From: Methylovorus mays
Lineage (GTDB): Bacteria; Pseudomonadota; Gammaproteobacteria; Burkholderiales; Methylophilaceae
Length of the DNA stretch: 64,000 bases
Direction: 5' to 3'
Assembly (NCBI RefSeq): GCF_020531915.1
Contig: NZ_JAJAVG010000008.1
Location: forward strand, 682,001-746,000
The notes beneath the pieces were generated by a model, which saw only the letters and a program-made list of their open reading frames with translations, ran no database searches and had not been told where the DNA came from. Made by a program: the position numbers and the translations under genes. Numbering within the stretch: position 1 is the first letter of the stretch; each line of letters begins with the position of its first letter. Positions 43,195-51,220 of the stretch are shown here, piece after piece.

Positions 43195-45005
43195 GCAAGG
43201 CACCCACCATCCCCCAACTTGAATCAGGTGACGAAGCGGCATTACTGGCCCAGCTTGCCGCCCGCTACAGCTTGTTCGGGACGCTTCATGAAGCAGAAAC
43301 CCACTGGCAGCAAGCCCTCGCGCTGGACCCATCTCCGAGCAGCTGGTGGCTGGAGTTGGCCAGACTGCAACGCGCCCATGTTCCGGAGCTGGCCCGCGAA
43401 AGCTATGCCCAAGCGATTGCCCGGGGCTGCCCGCATGCCCGTGTTGAGGCCATGCCGCTCAGCCCTGATATCAACATACAGTATCGCAACAGCCTGGATA
43501 TCTGGACGGGCAATCGTCTCGATATCGCCGTCAAATTACTGTATGCGCTGAATTTTCTGGGCCAAGCGCAAGACGATGCGCTGTGCGTGCGCAGCCTGTA
43601 TCGCGAGCATATCCAGCAGCGCACATCGGGAAGAGAGCCCGGCTCGCACAGCAAGCTCAGCGTGGAGGATTATGAGCGCAGCTTTCAGCAGCTGATCCGC
43701 CAAATGCAGACGCAGGGATTCCATGCCCATGCGGCGATCCCCGTCTCTGCTACCGGCCGCATCCTGAATGGGGCACACCGCCTCGCCGCTGCGCTGGCGC
43801 TGGGTATCCAGAATGTACCCACCTTTGTAGTGGAACATGAAACGGTTTACGACTGGGATATGCGCTGGTTCTTACAGCATGGTTTTCAGCCACCCGCGCT
43901 TAATGCCATGCTCAAATGCTGGCTGGAGACCAAACAGCACAAGGCAGCCGGATGGCTTCTGCTAGAAATGCCACCACGTCAGCCGACAAGCCTGACCACC
44001 ATCATGCAATCCCGCGTAATCGCATGGCGCGAACTATGGCTGCAGGATAGCCATGCCCTGTCCGGTGCAGGCTTTACTGGCAAGCACACTGGCGATGCCG
44101 GGCTGACCCTGCGCTTCTTTCTGCTGGAAGGGGAGCAGGCTGATCGCACACACCTGCTCAATACGCTGCAACAGGCAGGGGAACATGCCATGATTTCCAG
44201 CAGTGAGGATCAGGCAGGTATCCTCACCAGCCTGCTGCTGGATGAATCGCAGATTGATCGCCTGCATGGTCATGCTTCCGTGCCGGATAAACGCATGGCA
44301 TGGGCCACTAAAAATATGCCCTTGGCGAGCTTGAAGGCAGCTGTACCTGCTCCCGCGGCAAAATGGGAAAACCTTCGTCTGCTGGAGGGGATAAACACGG
44401 TGATTGATGTAGGCGTTGCGTATGGCACTCCCGCCCTCTATCGCCACTTCCCGCGGGCCCATGTCGTTCTGATAGAACCCGTGCCGCATTTCCGGGAACC
44501 AATTGCTGCCTTGCGCAAGACGCTGGCGAGTAGTGACTATATTGAGCTTGGCCTGGGCAGCGCGCCTGCCACGGCAACGATCAACTATCGCCACGATGCG
44601 CCAATCTTAACCTCGCTACTGGAAAGCAGCGCCCTCCGTGACAACGGTCATGAAGAGATAGAACCCATCACCATCCAGCTGACGACCCTGGATCTTTTGC
44701 TTCCTGGCCTGCCCCATCTGCCGTCGGACATTCTGCTCAAGATAGATAGTGAGGGCTACGAGCTTGAGATTCTCAAGGGTGGCATCGAGGTCTTGCCTAC
44801 GATCAAATATCTGATGCTGGAGGTTTCCGTTATCAAGCGTTTTGAAGCTTCCTATAGCTGCACCGAACTTATGCAGTTTCTTCAACAGCAGGGGTTTGTT
44901 CTGTTTACCTGCCTGTCTGCCAGCGTTGACACTGAAGGCTATTGTCGGGTGATAGATGCCATTTTCATCAATAGCCGATACCTCGACACCACTACCGCCG
45001 CCTGA
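43191..45005 (+). CDS. FkbM methyltransferase with TPR-like and ParB-like N-terminal regions
   Basis: 604 aa from ATG 43191 (ATGA overlap); ATG 43182 is in frame too. Residues about 15-75 look like one or two TPR helices (ARYSLFGTLHEAETHWQQAL). Around 160-225 a ParB/sulfiredoxin-like segment contains GRILNGAHRLAAALALG. From about residue 400 a FkbM methyltransferase follows (VIDVGVAYGTPALYRHFPRA; DILLKIDSEGYELEILKGG). It is the last gene of the island. The function of the middle segment is unknown. Confidence 0.78.
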   Translation: MSKAPTIPQLESGDEAALLAQLAARYSLFGTLHEAETHWQQALALDPSPSSWWLELARLQRAHVPELARESYAQAIARGCPHARVEAMPLSPDINIQYRNSLDIWTGNRLDIAVKLLYALNFLGQAQDDALCVRSLYREHIQQRTSGREPGSHSKLSVEDYERSFQQLIRQMQTQGFHAHAAIPVSATGRILNGAHRLAAALALGIQNVPTFVVEHETVYDWDMRWFLQHGFQPPALNAMLKCWLETKQHKAAGWLLLEMPPRQPTSLTTIMQSRVIAWRELWLQDSHALSGAGFTGKHTGDAGLTLRFFLLEGEQADRTHLLNTLQQAGEHAMISSSEDQAGILTSLLLDESQIDRLHGHASVPDKRMAWATKNMPLASLKAAVPAPAAKWENLRLLEGINTVIDVGVAYGTPALYRHFPRAHVVLIEPVPHFREPIAALRKTLASSDYIELGLGSAPATATINYRHDAPILTSLLESSALRDNGHEEIEPITIQLTTLDLLLPGLPHLPSDILLKIDSEGYELEILKGGIEVLPTIKYLMLEVSVIKRFEASYSCTELMQFLQQQGFVLFTCLSASVDTEGYCRVIDAIFINSRYLDTTTAA

Positions 45006-45124
45006 TACGTCGCGTTAATTTTCACTGACACGGTTTTTGGCGGTTGACTGACTGCCAGCCCACATTCATCGCTCTATGATTTATTCGTGTTCATTCATTC
45101 CAACATGGATTAAAGGAGATCAGC

Positions 45125-45331
45125 ATGAACTGGGACCAAGTAGAAGGTAACTGGAAACAACTCAAGGGCAAGGTGCGTCAGCAGTGGGGCAAGCTCACCG
45201 ACGACCAGTTTGATCAGATCAAGGGTAACCGTGAAATGCTGTCAGGCAAGTTGCAGGAGCTCTACGGCATTTCCAAGGAAGAAGCCGAAAAACAGATTGA
45301 AAGCTTCAACCGCGACTGTACCCGGCATTAA
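45125..45331 (+). CDS. CsbD-family stress protein
   Basis: 68 aa, very hydrophilic, with the family signature MNWDQVEGNWKQLKGKVRQQ and a second repeat-like WGKLTDDQFDQIKG. CsbD-like proteins accumulate in general stress; their biochemical role is unknown. AAAGGAGATCAGC precedes the ATG. Separated by 119 nt from the glycan island, so probably a new unit. Confidence 0.93.
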   Translation: MNWDQVEGNWKQLKGKVRQQWGKLTDDQFDQIKGNREMLSGKLQELYGISKEEAEKQIESFNRDCTRH

Positions 45332-45347
45332 GCTTGAAGGAGCATGC

Positions 45348-45875
45348 ATGCAGATTCAGCATCTGATTCGTCATGCCAGCCTGCTCCTGTTGCTGATGGG
45401 CTCGGTCGCCAACGCGGCCCCCATCAGCAAACCCAACTATGAAGCGGGCAAGGTACGCGTGCAGGAGACCTATCAGCAGGCAAAAGCCCTATGTGACCAT
45501 GTGAGCGGCAATGACAGCGAAGTATGTCTTGAGCAGGCACGCGCCAACCGCAATATCGGGCTGGCAGAACTGGAAGCGCAGTTCAAAGGCAGCCAGGCAG
45601 CCTGGATTGAAGCCGAGCAGGAAAAAGCCGAGTCCAATTACAACGTGGCCAAGCAAACCTGCCAGGGCATGATAGAAGAGGACACCAAGCGCGTATGCAT
45701 CAGCAAGGCCAGGGGTGAGCGCGACAGTGCATTTAACGCCATCGCCGCGGAACGCATGCCCGACAACCGCGCCGAAGCCCAGCTGGATGATGCTCTCAAG
45801 AAATGTTCAGCCTTGAATGGCAATGAGCAGAATGCCTGTCGCGAACAGGCAAAAAAGCGCTACGGCAAAAGCTGA
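45348..45875 (+). CDS. Periplasmic hypothetical protein with cysteine-containing helical repeats
   Basis: 175 aa from ATG 45348 (AAGGAG upstream). Residues 1-23 are a signal peptide ending ANA. The mature protein is helical and repeats a pattern of two Cys about 10 residues apart (KALCDHVSGNDSEVCLEQA; KQTCQGMIEEDTKRVCISKA; KKCSALNGNEQNACREQA). That gives three likely disulfide-linked helical hairpins. It is 16 nt after csbD, so likely co-expressed in stress. No function is known to me. Confidence 0.75.
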   Translation: MQIQHLIRHASLLLLLMGSVANAAPISKPNYEAGKVRVQETYQQAKALCDHVSGNDSEVCLEQARANRNIGLAELEAQFKGSQAAWIEAEQEKAESNYNVAKQTCQGMIEEDTKRVCISKARGERDSAFNAIAAERMPDNRAEAQLDDALKKCSALNGNEQNACREQAKKRYGKS

Positions 45876-45934
45876 GGCCGTACCCTCGAATCCAAACCAG
45901 GCGTGAGCCCGCCGAATAAATATGCAGGATTCGT

Positions 45935-45964
45935 TTGCAACGACACCAGCCCGCCATTTAGAAT
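45935..45964 (+). promoter_or_regulatory. tRNA-Gly promoter
   Basis: TTGCAA (45935-45940), an 18-nt spacer and TAGAAT (45959-45964), placing the start a few nt before the tRNA 5' end at 45975. Confidence 0.6.
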
Positions 45965-45974
45965 ACGACCCCAT

Positions 45975-46048
45975 GCGGGCGTAGTTCAATGGTAGAACGC
46001 TAGCTTCCCAAGCTCGATACGCGGGTTCGATTCCCGTCGCCCGCTCCA
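45975..46048 (+). tRNA. tRNA-Gly (anticodon CCC), CCA encoded
   Basis: 74 nt. Acceptor arms GCGGGCG and CGCCCGC pair fully, followed by TCCA with the encoded CCA. The anticodon loop TTCCCAA gives CCC; the sequence closely follows the bacterial glyU type. D arm GTTC-AATGGTA-GAAC and T arm GCGGG-TTCGATT-CCCGT are normal. The anticodon stem CTAGC/GCTCG has one T-C mismatch. Confidence 0.95.
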
Positions 46049-46107
46049 GTTTTTGTGCATGCCTGCAAGATCAGCCGGCTGCTACCCCACCCAACATTCC
46101 CTCTCTA

Positions 46108-47529
46108 CTACACGCTGGAAGAAACCATGGTTGTGCCTGTGACCAGGCATTTGATATGGGCACTGGCTTTGGCGAGCTCCCTCAGCAGAAGCTTGTAAGT
46201 ATCCAGATCAAACATCAGATCGGCCCTCGCGCTGGCGAGGCTGTGCAGGCTGGCTTCATCGTCAACGCTACCCAGCGCACACCAATGTTCAAACACATGC
46301 AGCTGGCTTTGTCCGGTGAGGGGATTTCGCTCCTGAATACCGATCTTGCCCGGGTAGGGCCAGGTTTTCATGCGGTGGGCGGCGAGCGCCTGCTGCAGGC
46401 GCAGGTAATGCAATTCTGCCGCTTCCTTGCCTGCGCATACCCCTTTGCATTTGCGGAGTTGGTGGGCAAAGCAGGGACCTTTGCCGCTTTCCAGACCCAG
46501 CACTTTGGGGCAAAGGGCATGGTTCTCGGCAATCTGCCGCAAGACCTCCACCGCTTGGCGCTTGCTGCGAAAGGTACCAAACAGTTGCCCCAATTCTGCC
46601 GGGTTGATTTCGTCTTCACGCACCAGCGTAAGCAGGGGTCTGGCGTCATGACTGGCCGCCAGTCGCCAGGAGCATAACTGACGCTCGCGCCGCAACTGGC
46701 GGTTGTAGATGGGCTGGCGTTCTTTTACCAGACGTGACTCCAGCATCAGGGCGCCAAATTCACCTGCGGTTTCTATCCACTCAATATGCTTGACCTCTTG
46801 CGAGATACGCATCTCCTTGGTGGAGGCATGGTCGCCACTGAAATGCGACAGCACACGACTACGGATATTGATGCTTTTGCCTATGTACAAAGGCAGCTGG
46901 TTATCGCCATAAAACAGATAAACGCCGGGGCCTTCGGGAATATCGTCCAGGATGCTGGCGTCGATCCCGCTGGGCAGGGTATGGCCTTTGAGCAATTCAC
47001 GGGCGGCTTGCGCAATGGCTACAGGACCCAGCTCCACTTCCGCTGAATGCAGAAAATCTACCAACGCCACGACATCGCCCATGGCGCGGTGGCGGGCGCC
47101 GCATTGCAGGGCGTGGCGCTGGATGATGCTATCCAGACTGTGGCTGCGATGTTGCGGATAGAGTTTGCGCGAGAGCTTTACCGTGCACAGCACTTTTTGT
47201 CGCAGGTCTATGCCGATACGCTTGAATTCATTTTTAAGGAAACCGTGATCAAAGCGGACATTGTGTGCACACAGCACAGCCCCTTCGAGATGATCGAGCA
47301 GCTCACCTGCAACCTCCCTGAAGCGGGGGGCGCTTGCCACCATGCCATCGTCTATGCCGGTCAAGCGCTGGATAAACGGGGGAATGGCGGTCTCGGGATT
47401 CACCAGCGTTTGCCAGCGGCTGACTTCCTGACCGTTTTCAAAGCGGATCAGGGCGATTTCAGTGATACGGTCTACCAGCGGCGTGGCGCCGGTGGTTTCC
47501 AGGTCGAGCAATACGTAAGCAGGTAACAT
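46108..47529 (-). CDS. DnaQ-like 3'-5' exonuclease fused to a Cho/UvrC-like GIY-YIG nuclease
   Basis: 473 aa. Residues 1-170 are a DEDD exonuclease domain (LLDLETTGATPLVDRITEIALIRF; LCAHNVRFDHGFLKNEF; HRAMGDVVALVDFL). Residues about 200-290 are a GIY-YIG nuclease (GPGVYLFYGDNQLPLYIGKSI; HFSGDHASTKEMRISQ). The C-terminal part contains cysteines in GPCFAHQLRKCKGVCAGKEA, similar to UvrC/Cho linker regions. Such fusions are annotated as epsilon-like/excinuclease Cho proteins and should take part in DNA repair incision. Convergent with the tRNA. Confidence 0.9.
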   Translation of the reverse strand: MLPAYVLLDLETTGATPLVDRITEIALIRFENGQEVSRWQTLVNPETAIPPFIQRLTGIDDGMVASAPRFREVAGELLDHLEGAVLCAHNVRFDHGFLKNEFKRIGIDLRQKVLCTVKLSRKLYPQHRSHSLDSIIQRHALQCGARHRAMGDVVALVDFLHSAEVELGPVAIAQAARELLKGHTLPSGIDASILDDIPEGPGVYLFYGDNQLPLYIGKSINIRSRVLSHFSGDHASTKEMRISQEVKHIEWIETAGEFGALMLESRLVKERQPIYNRQLRRERQLCSWRLAASHDARPLLTLVREDEINPAELGQLFGTFRSKRQAVEVLRQIAENHALCPKVLGLESGKGPCFAHQLRKCKGVCAGKEAAELHYLRLQQALAAHRMKTWPYPGKIGIQERNPLTGQSQLHVFEHWCALGSVDDEASLHSLASARADLMFDLDTYKLLLRELAKASAHIKCLVTGTTMVSSSV

Positions 47530-47549
47530 CCGGGCGAGCTACTCTTTCC

Positions 47550-47846
47550 TTATTCAATACGGTCGGCAGAGGTTTCGGGCAGCCCCAGCTCCTGGCAGGC
47601 CAGCCGTTTGGCGGTTTTGATCATCGAATCTGAAAACATCGTGATGTCGGCATCCGCCAGCGCAATTTGCTGGTATTTCTGCAAGGCCAGTTCAAACGGC
47701 GCCTGGTTGATCATCTCAATCAGCTGCATGTAGCGGTCACGTTGCCTGGTATCTTTGCTGCCCGTTATCTGCAGGTGGATGTTTTCCAGATGCATGGAAA
47801 AATAAGCCACAAACTCCAGCTGAAAACTGTTTTGAATATCGGTCAT
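47550..47846 (-). CDS. Phasin-like or small helical hypothetical protein
   Basis: 98 aa, all-helical in appearance (FQLEFVAYFSMHLENIHLQI; RYMQLIEMINQAPFELALQK), with no signal or motif. It is 20 nt before the exonuclease fusion on the same strand and may be co-transcribed with it. I do not recognise the family; phasin-like is only a loose guess. Confidence 0.6.
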   Translation of the reverse strand: MTDIQNSFQLEFVAYFSMHLENIHLQITGSKDTRQRDRYMQLIEMINQAPFELALQKYQQIALADADITMFSDSMIKTAKRLACQELGLPETSADRIE

Positions 47847-47940
47847 GAGAGATAGCGCAGATGCTCAACCACGACTAGCGTAGCGACTGGTGAAGAAGGG
47901 TAGCAATGAGATTTCACCAGCGCAGGCAAGTTCAGCATGC

Positions 47941-48105
47941 TCAGATTTCGATCATTTCGAAGTCTTCCTTGCGGGCGCCGCATTCCGGGCAAGTCCAGTT
48001 GGGGGGCACGTCTTCCCAGCGCGTGCCAGGCGGAATGCCATCTTCAGGACAGCCTTTTTCTTCTTCGTACAGCCAGCCGCAAATATTGCACATCCATGTT
48101 TTCAT
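47941..48105 (-). CDS. Rubredoxin
   Basis: 54 aa, too short for many gene finders. Both iron-binding pairs are present: Cys6-x2-Cys9 (MCNICGWLYEEE) and Cys39-x2-Cys42 (NWTCPECGARKEDF), with GIPPGTRWEDVPPNW between them as in every rubredoxin. It carries single electrons in the cytoplasm. GGAG lies 8 nt before the ATG. It is divergent from thiD. Confidence 0.96.
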   Translation of the reverse strand: MKTWMCNICGWLYEEEKGCPEDGIPPGTRWEDVPPNWTCPECGARKEDFEMIEI

Positions 48106-48241
48106 GGGCTTTTCTCCTCGTTTATTGTTAGCGGGTAATTTAAGTTAAAATAGCATTCTTGATAGCAGAACCAGCGCTCTGTCAGCGCCTCTAAGCATCT
48201 CACCGCCCACCTTGATACGGTCAACACCCGGAACCAACACC

Positions 48242-49072
48242 ATGAACCTGATGCCCCCTACCGTGATGACCTTTGCCGCAACCGATCCCAGCAGTGGCGC
48301 AGGCTTGCAGGCGGACCTGCTGACCTTGGCCAGCATAGGCTGCCACCCGCTTTCTGTTGTGACAGCAATTACTGTACAGGATACCGTGGGCGTCGAAAAT
48401 GTCATGATGTTTGATGCCGACTGGGTCAATGACCAGGCGCGTACCATCCTCGAAGACATGCAGGTTTCTGCCTTTAAAATCGGCATGCTGGGTAGCGTGG
48501 AAAATGTCGCTGTTATTGCTGAAATCGTCGCAGATTACCCAGATGTCCCACTGCTGATCGACCCTATCTTATCCTCTGGCCGCGGCGATGAACTGGCAAA
48601 TGAAGAAATGCAAGCGGCCATGATAGACCTGCTGTTCCCCCAAGCCACCATCATTACGCCGAATAGCCTGGAAGCCCGTCGGCTGGCGTTTCACGACGAT
48701 GATTCCGATGCCATCGAACATGCCTCGCTGGACGAAAGCGCTGACCGCTTGCTGGGCATGGGCTGCGAATATGTGCTGATCACCGGCACCCACGAACGCT
48801 CACAGGAAGTCATCAATACGCTGTATGGCGAAAGCGGCCTGATCAAAGCCTATAACTGGGAACGCCTGCCAGGCAGCTACCATGGCTCTGGCTGCACCCT
48901 GACTTCCGCCATTGCCGCCTGCATTGCACACGGGTTGTCCATAGAGGAAGCGATTCTTGAAGCGCAGGAATACACCTGGAAAACCCTGAAATACGGGTTC
49001 CGTCCGGGCATGGGCCAATACATTCCTGATCGCATGTTCTGGGCAAGGGATGAAGAGGATGACGCCAATTAA
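48242..49072 (+). CDS. thiD: Hydroxymethylpyrimidine/phosphomethylpyrimidine kinase
   Basis: 276 aa ribokinase-fold enzyme. ATG 48242 gives the normal length; the frame opens 10 codons earlier at a TTG. Motifs: FAATDPSSGAGLQADLLTL (substrate/ATP), KIGMLGSVENV, DPILSSGRGDEL and the late GSGCTLTSAIAA with anion hole. It phosphorylates HMP and HMP-P in thiamine synthesis. The stop overlaps the thiE start. No TPP riboswitch is seen before it. Confidence 0.95.
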   Translation: MNLMPPTVMTFAATDPSSGAGLQADLLTLASIGCHPLSVVTAITVQDTVGVENVMMFDADWVNDQARTILEDMQVSAFKIGMLGSVENVAVIAEIVADYPDVPLLIDPILSSGRGDELANEEMQAAMIDLLFPQATIITPNSLEARRLAFHDDDSDAIEHASLDESADRLLGMGCEYVLITGTHERSQEVINTLYGESGLIKAYNWERLPGSYHGSGCTLTSAIAACIAHGLSIEEAILEAQEYTWKTLKYGFRPGMGQYIPDRMFWARDEEDDAN

Positions 49073-49685
49073 AGGGCTGTACGCTGTCACCCCGGACCTG
49101 GACGATACGGAGCGGCTTTGCGAGATGGTTACGGAGGCTATTCTTGGCGGTGCGACGCTGGTGCAATACCGCAACAAAGAAGCCGGGCACGTGCTGCGCA
49201 TTGCGCAGGCGCAAGCCTTGCTCGCCATCTGCAGGCAACATGGCGTACCGCTGATCATCAATGATCATGTGAAACTATGCTTGGCGCTGGATGCCGATGG
49301 GGTGCACATCGGCGGTACCGATGGCGATATTGCGGCCACGCGCCAGCGCATCGGCAACAAGCTGCTGGGCGCCTCCTGTTACAACCGCATCGACCTTGCC
49401 CTGCAAGCACAAGCCGCTGGCGCCGACTATGTCGCGTTTGGTGCCTGTTTCAGTTCGCAAACTAAACCGCAGGCACCTGAAGCGGCGCTCAGCCTGTTCA
49501 ATATGAATCCGGCATTGACCGTGCCCAAAGTCGCCATCGGCGGCATCACGCTGGACAACGCGCCTCAGGCCGTTGCCGCCGGTGCCGACATGCTGGCGGT
49601 GATTGGCAGCCTGTGGGGATCCTCCGATATCCGCCATACCGCCCAACAATTTTCCCGACTTTACAATGGACCGAGCTCATCATGA
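49050..49685 (+). CDS. thiE: Thiamine-phosphate synthase
   Basis: 211 aa TIM-barrel. Motifs: [11 protein letters not shown] near the start, [31 protein letters not shown] and [14 protein letters not shown]. It couples HMP-PP with thiazole phosphate. ATG 49050 overlaps thiD by 23 nt; ATG 49059 is also possible. The end overlaps the hemL start (ATGA). Confidence 0.95.
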   Translation: MKRMTPIKGLYAVTPDLDDTERLCEMVTEAILGGATLVQYRNKEAGHVLRIAQAQALLAICRQHGVPLIINDHVKLCLALDADGVHIGGTDGDIAATRQRIGNKLLGASCYNRIDLALQAQAAGADYVAFGACFSSQTKPQAPEAALSLFNMNPALTVPKVAIGGITLDNAPQAVAAGADMLAVIGSLWGSSDIRHTAQQFSRLYNGPSSS

Positions 49686-50968
49686 CCTCTCGTAACCAGC
49701 AACTCTTCGAACAATCCCAAAAACTCATTCCCGGCGGCGTCAATTCGCCCGTTCGTGCCTTTCGCTCTGTCGGCGGTACGCCAGTGTTTTTCAAGCGTGG
49801 CGCTGGCGCCTGGCTGTGGGACGAAGATGACAAAGCTTATGTGGACTATGTGGGCTCCTGGGGGCCTATGGTGCTGGGCCACGCCCACCCGGAGGTGATC
49901 GAGGCCGTGCGCACAGCTGCGGGCGACAGCCTGTCGTTTGGTGCACCGACCGCGCGCGAGCTGGACATGGCCGAGCTGGTAAGCAAGCTGGTCCCCAGCA
50001 TGGAACAGTTACGGCTGGTCAGCTCCGGCACCGAAGCCACCATGAGCGCCATTCGCCTGGCGCGGGGCTTCACTGGTCGCAGCAAGATCCTCAAGTTCGA
50101 AGGCTGCTACCACGGCCATGCCGATGCCCTGCTGGTGAAGGCAGGCTCCGGCCTGTTGACCTTTGGCACGCCAAGCTCGGCAGGCGTGCCTCCTGAAGTC
50201 GCCGCGCATACGCTGACGCTGGAATACAACAACATCGCCGCCGTGGAACAGCTGTTTGCGGAGATTGGCAACGAAATTGCTTGTGTGATTGTAGAGCCGG
50301 TCGCGGGCAACATGAATCTGATCGCTCCGGCAGCCGGTTTTCTGGAGGCGTTGCGTGCGCAATGCACCCAGCACGGTGCGGTGTTGATTTTTGACGAAGT
50401 CATGACCGGTTTCCGCGTGGCGCTAGGTGGCGCTCAGGCGCGCTATGGCATTACCCCGGACCTGACAACACTGGGCAAAGTCATAGGCGGAGGCCTGCCA
50501 GTAGGGGCTTTCGGCGGTCGGCGCGACATCATGCAGTGTCTTGCGCCCGTTGGCCCGGTCTACCAGGCAGGCACCTTATCTGGCAATCCGGTAGCTGTCG
50601 CCGCTGGTATGGCCACGCTGAAGCTGATACAGGCACCTGGCTTCCACGCAGCGCTGGAAGCCAGCACCCAGCGCTTTGTGCAAGGCCTTGCAAATGCAGC
50701 AAAAGCGCACGATATTGAATTTAGTGCACAAAGTGTGGGCGGAATGTTCGGCATTTATTTCAGCGCCGAGGTGCCGCAAAGTTATGCGGATGTCATGCAG
50801 TCTGACAAAGAAGCCTTTAACCGCTTCTTCCATGCCATGCTGGATGAGGGCGTCTATCTTGCACCTTCGGCGTTTGAGGCGGGGTTTGTATCGGCAGCGC
50901 ATGGCGACAAGGAAATCGACCTCAGCATCGCCGCGGCAGAAAAGATTTTTGCCAACTGGAAAAAGTAA
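49682..50968 (+). CDS. hemL: Glutamate-1-semialdehyde 2,1-aminomutase
   Basis: 428 aa PLP enzyme, full length. It begins [20 protein letters not shown], has [33 protein letters not shown] and the catalytic Lys in [18 protein letters not shown]. It makes 5-aminolevulinate, the first committed heme and corrin precursor. It is translationally coupled to thiE. The 252-nt gap that follows (50969-51220) has only a weak inverted repeat (CATAGGG 50982-50988 with CCCTATG 51005-51011) and then the gltB promoter region. Confidence 0.97.
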   Translation: MTSRNQQLFEQSQKLIPGGVNSPVRAFRSVGGTPVFFKRGAGAWLWDEDDKAYVDYVGSWGPMVLGHAHPEVIEAVRTAAGDSLSFGAPTARELDMAELVSKLVPSMEQLRLVSSGTEATMSAIRLARGFTGRSKILKFEGCYHGHADALLVKAGSGLLTFGTPSSAGVPPEVAAHTLTLEYNNIAAVEQLFAEIGNEIACVIVEPVAGNMNLIAPAAGFLEALRAQCTQHGAVLIFDEVMTGFRVALGGAQARYGITPDLTTLGKVIGGGLPVGAFGGRRDIMQCLAPVGPVYQAGTLSGNPVAVAAGMATLKLIQAPGFHAALEASTQRFVQGLANAAKAHDIEFSAQSVGGMFGIYFSAEVPQSYADVMQSDKEAFNRFFHAMLDEGVYLAPSAFEAGFVSAAHGDKEIDLSIAAAEKIFANWKK

Positions 50969-51220
50969 GCCGCTTTAACTGCATAGGGTTTCATGCTTTT
51001 TTAGCCCTATGTGATTGAACTTATAACCCTTTAACGGTAACATTGAAGGTTCCGCTAAATATTTTATGGCCCAGCGATAATTTCGGCCACGCAGGACAGC
51101 AAGCACCAATAAAAAACTCCACGAAACCCCTCGATTAGCGCGACGGGATGAGGGAAGAACAAGGCGCCCGGTTCTAGTTAGTGCCTTTAAAGATGCAGTG
51201 TCGAAAGATGAGATGGAGAC

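Noticed and set aside
48106-48241. Possible TPP riboswitch ahead of thiD
   Set aside because: The 136-nt region lacks the thi-box sequences; only promoter-like AT-rich sequence is seen.
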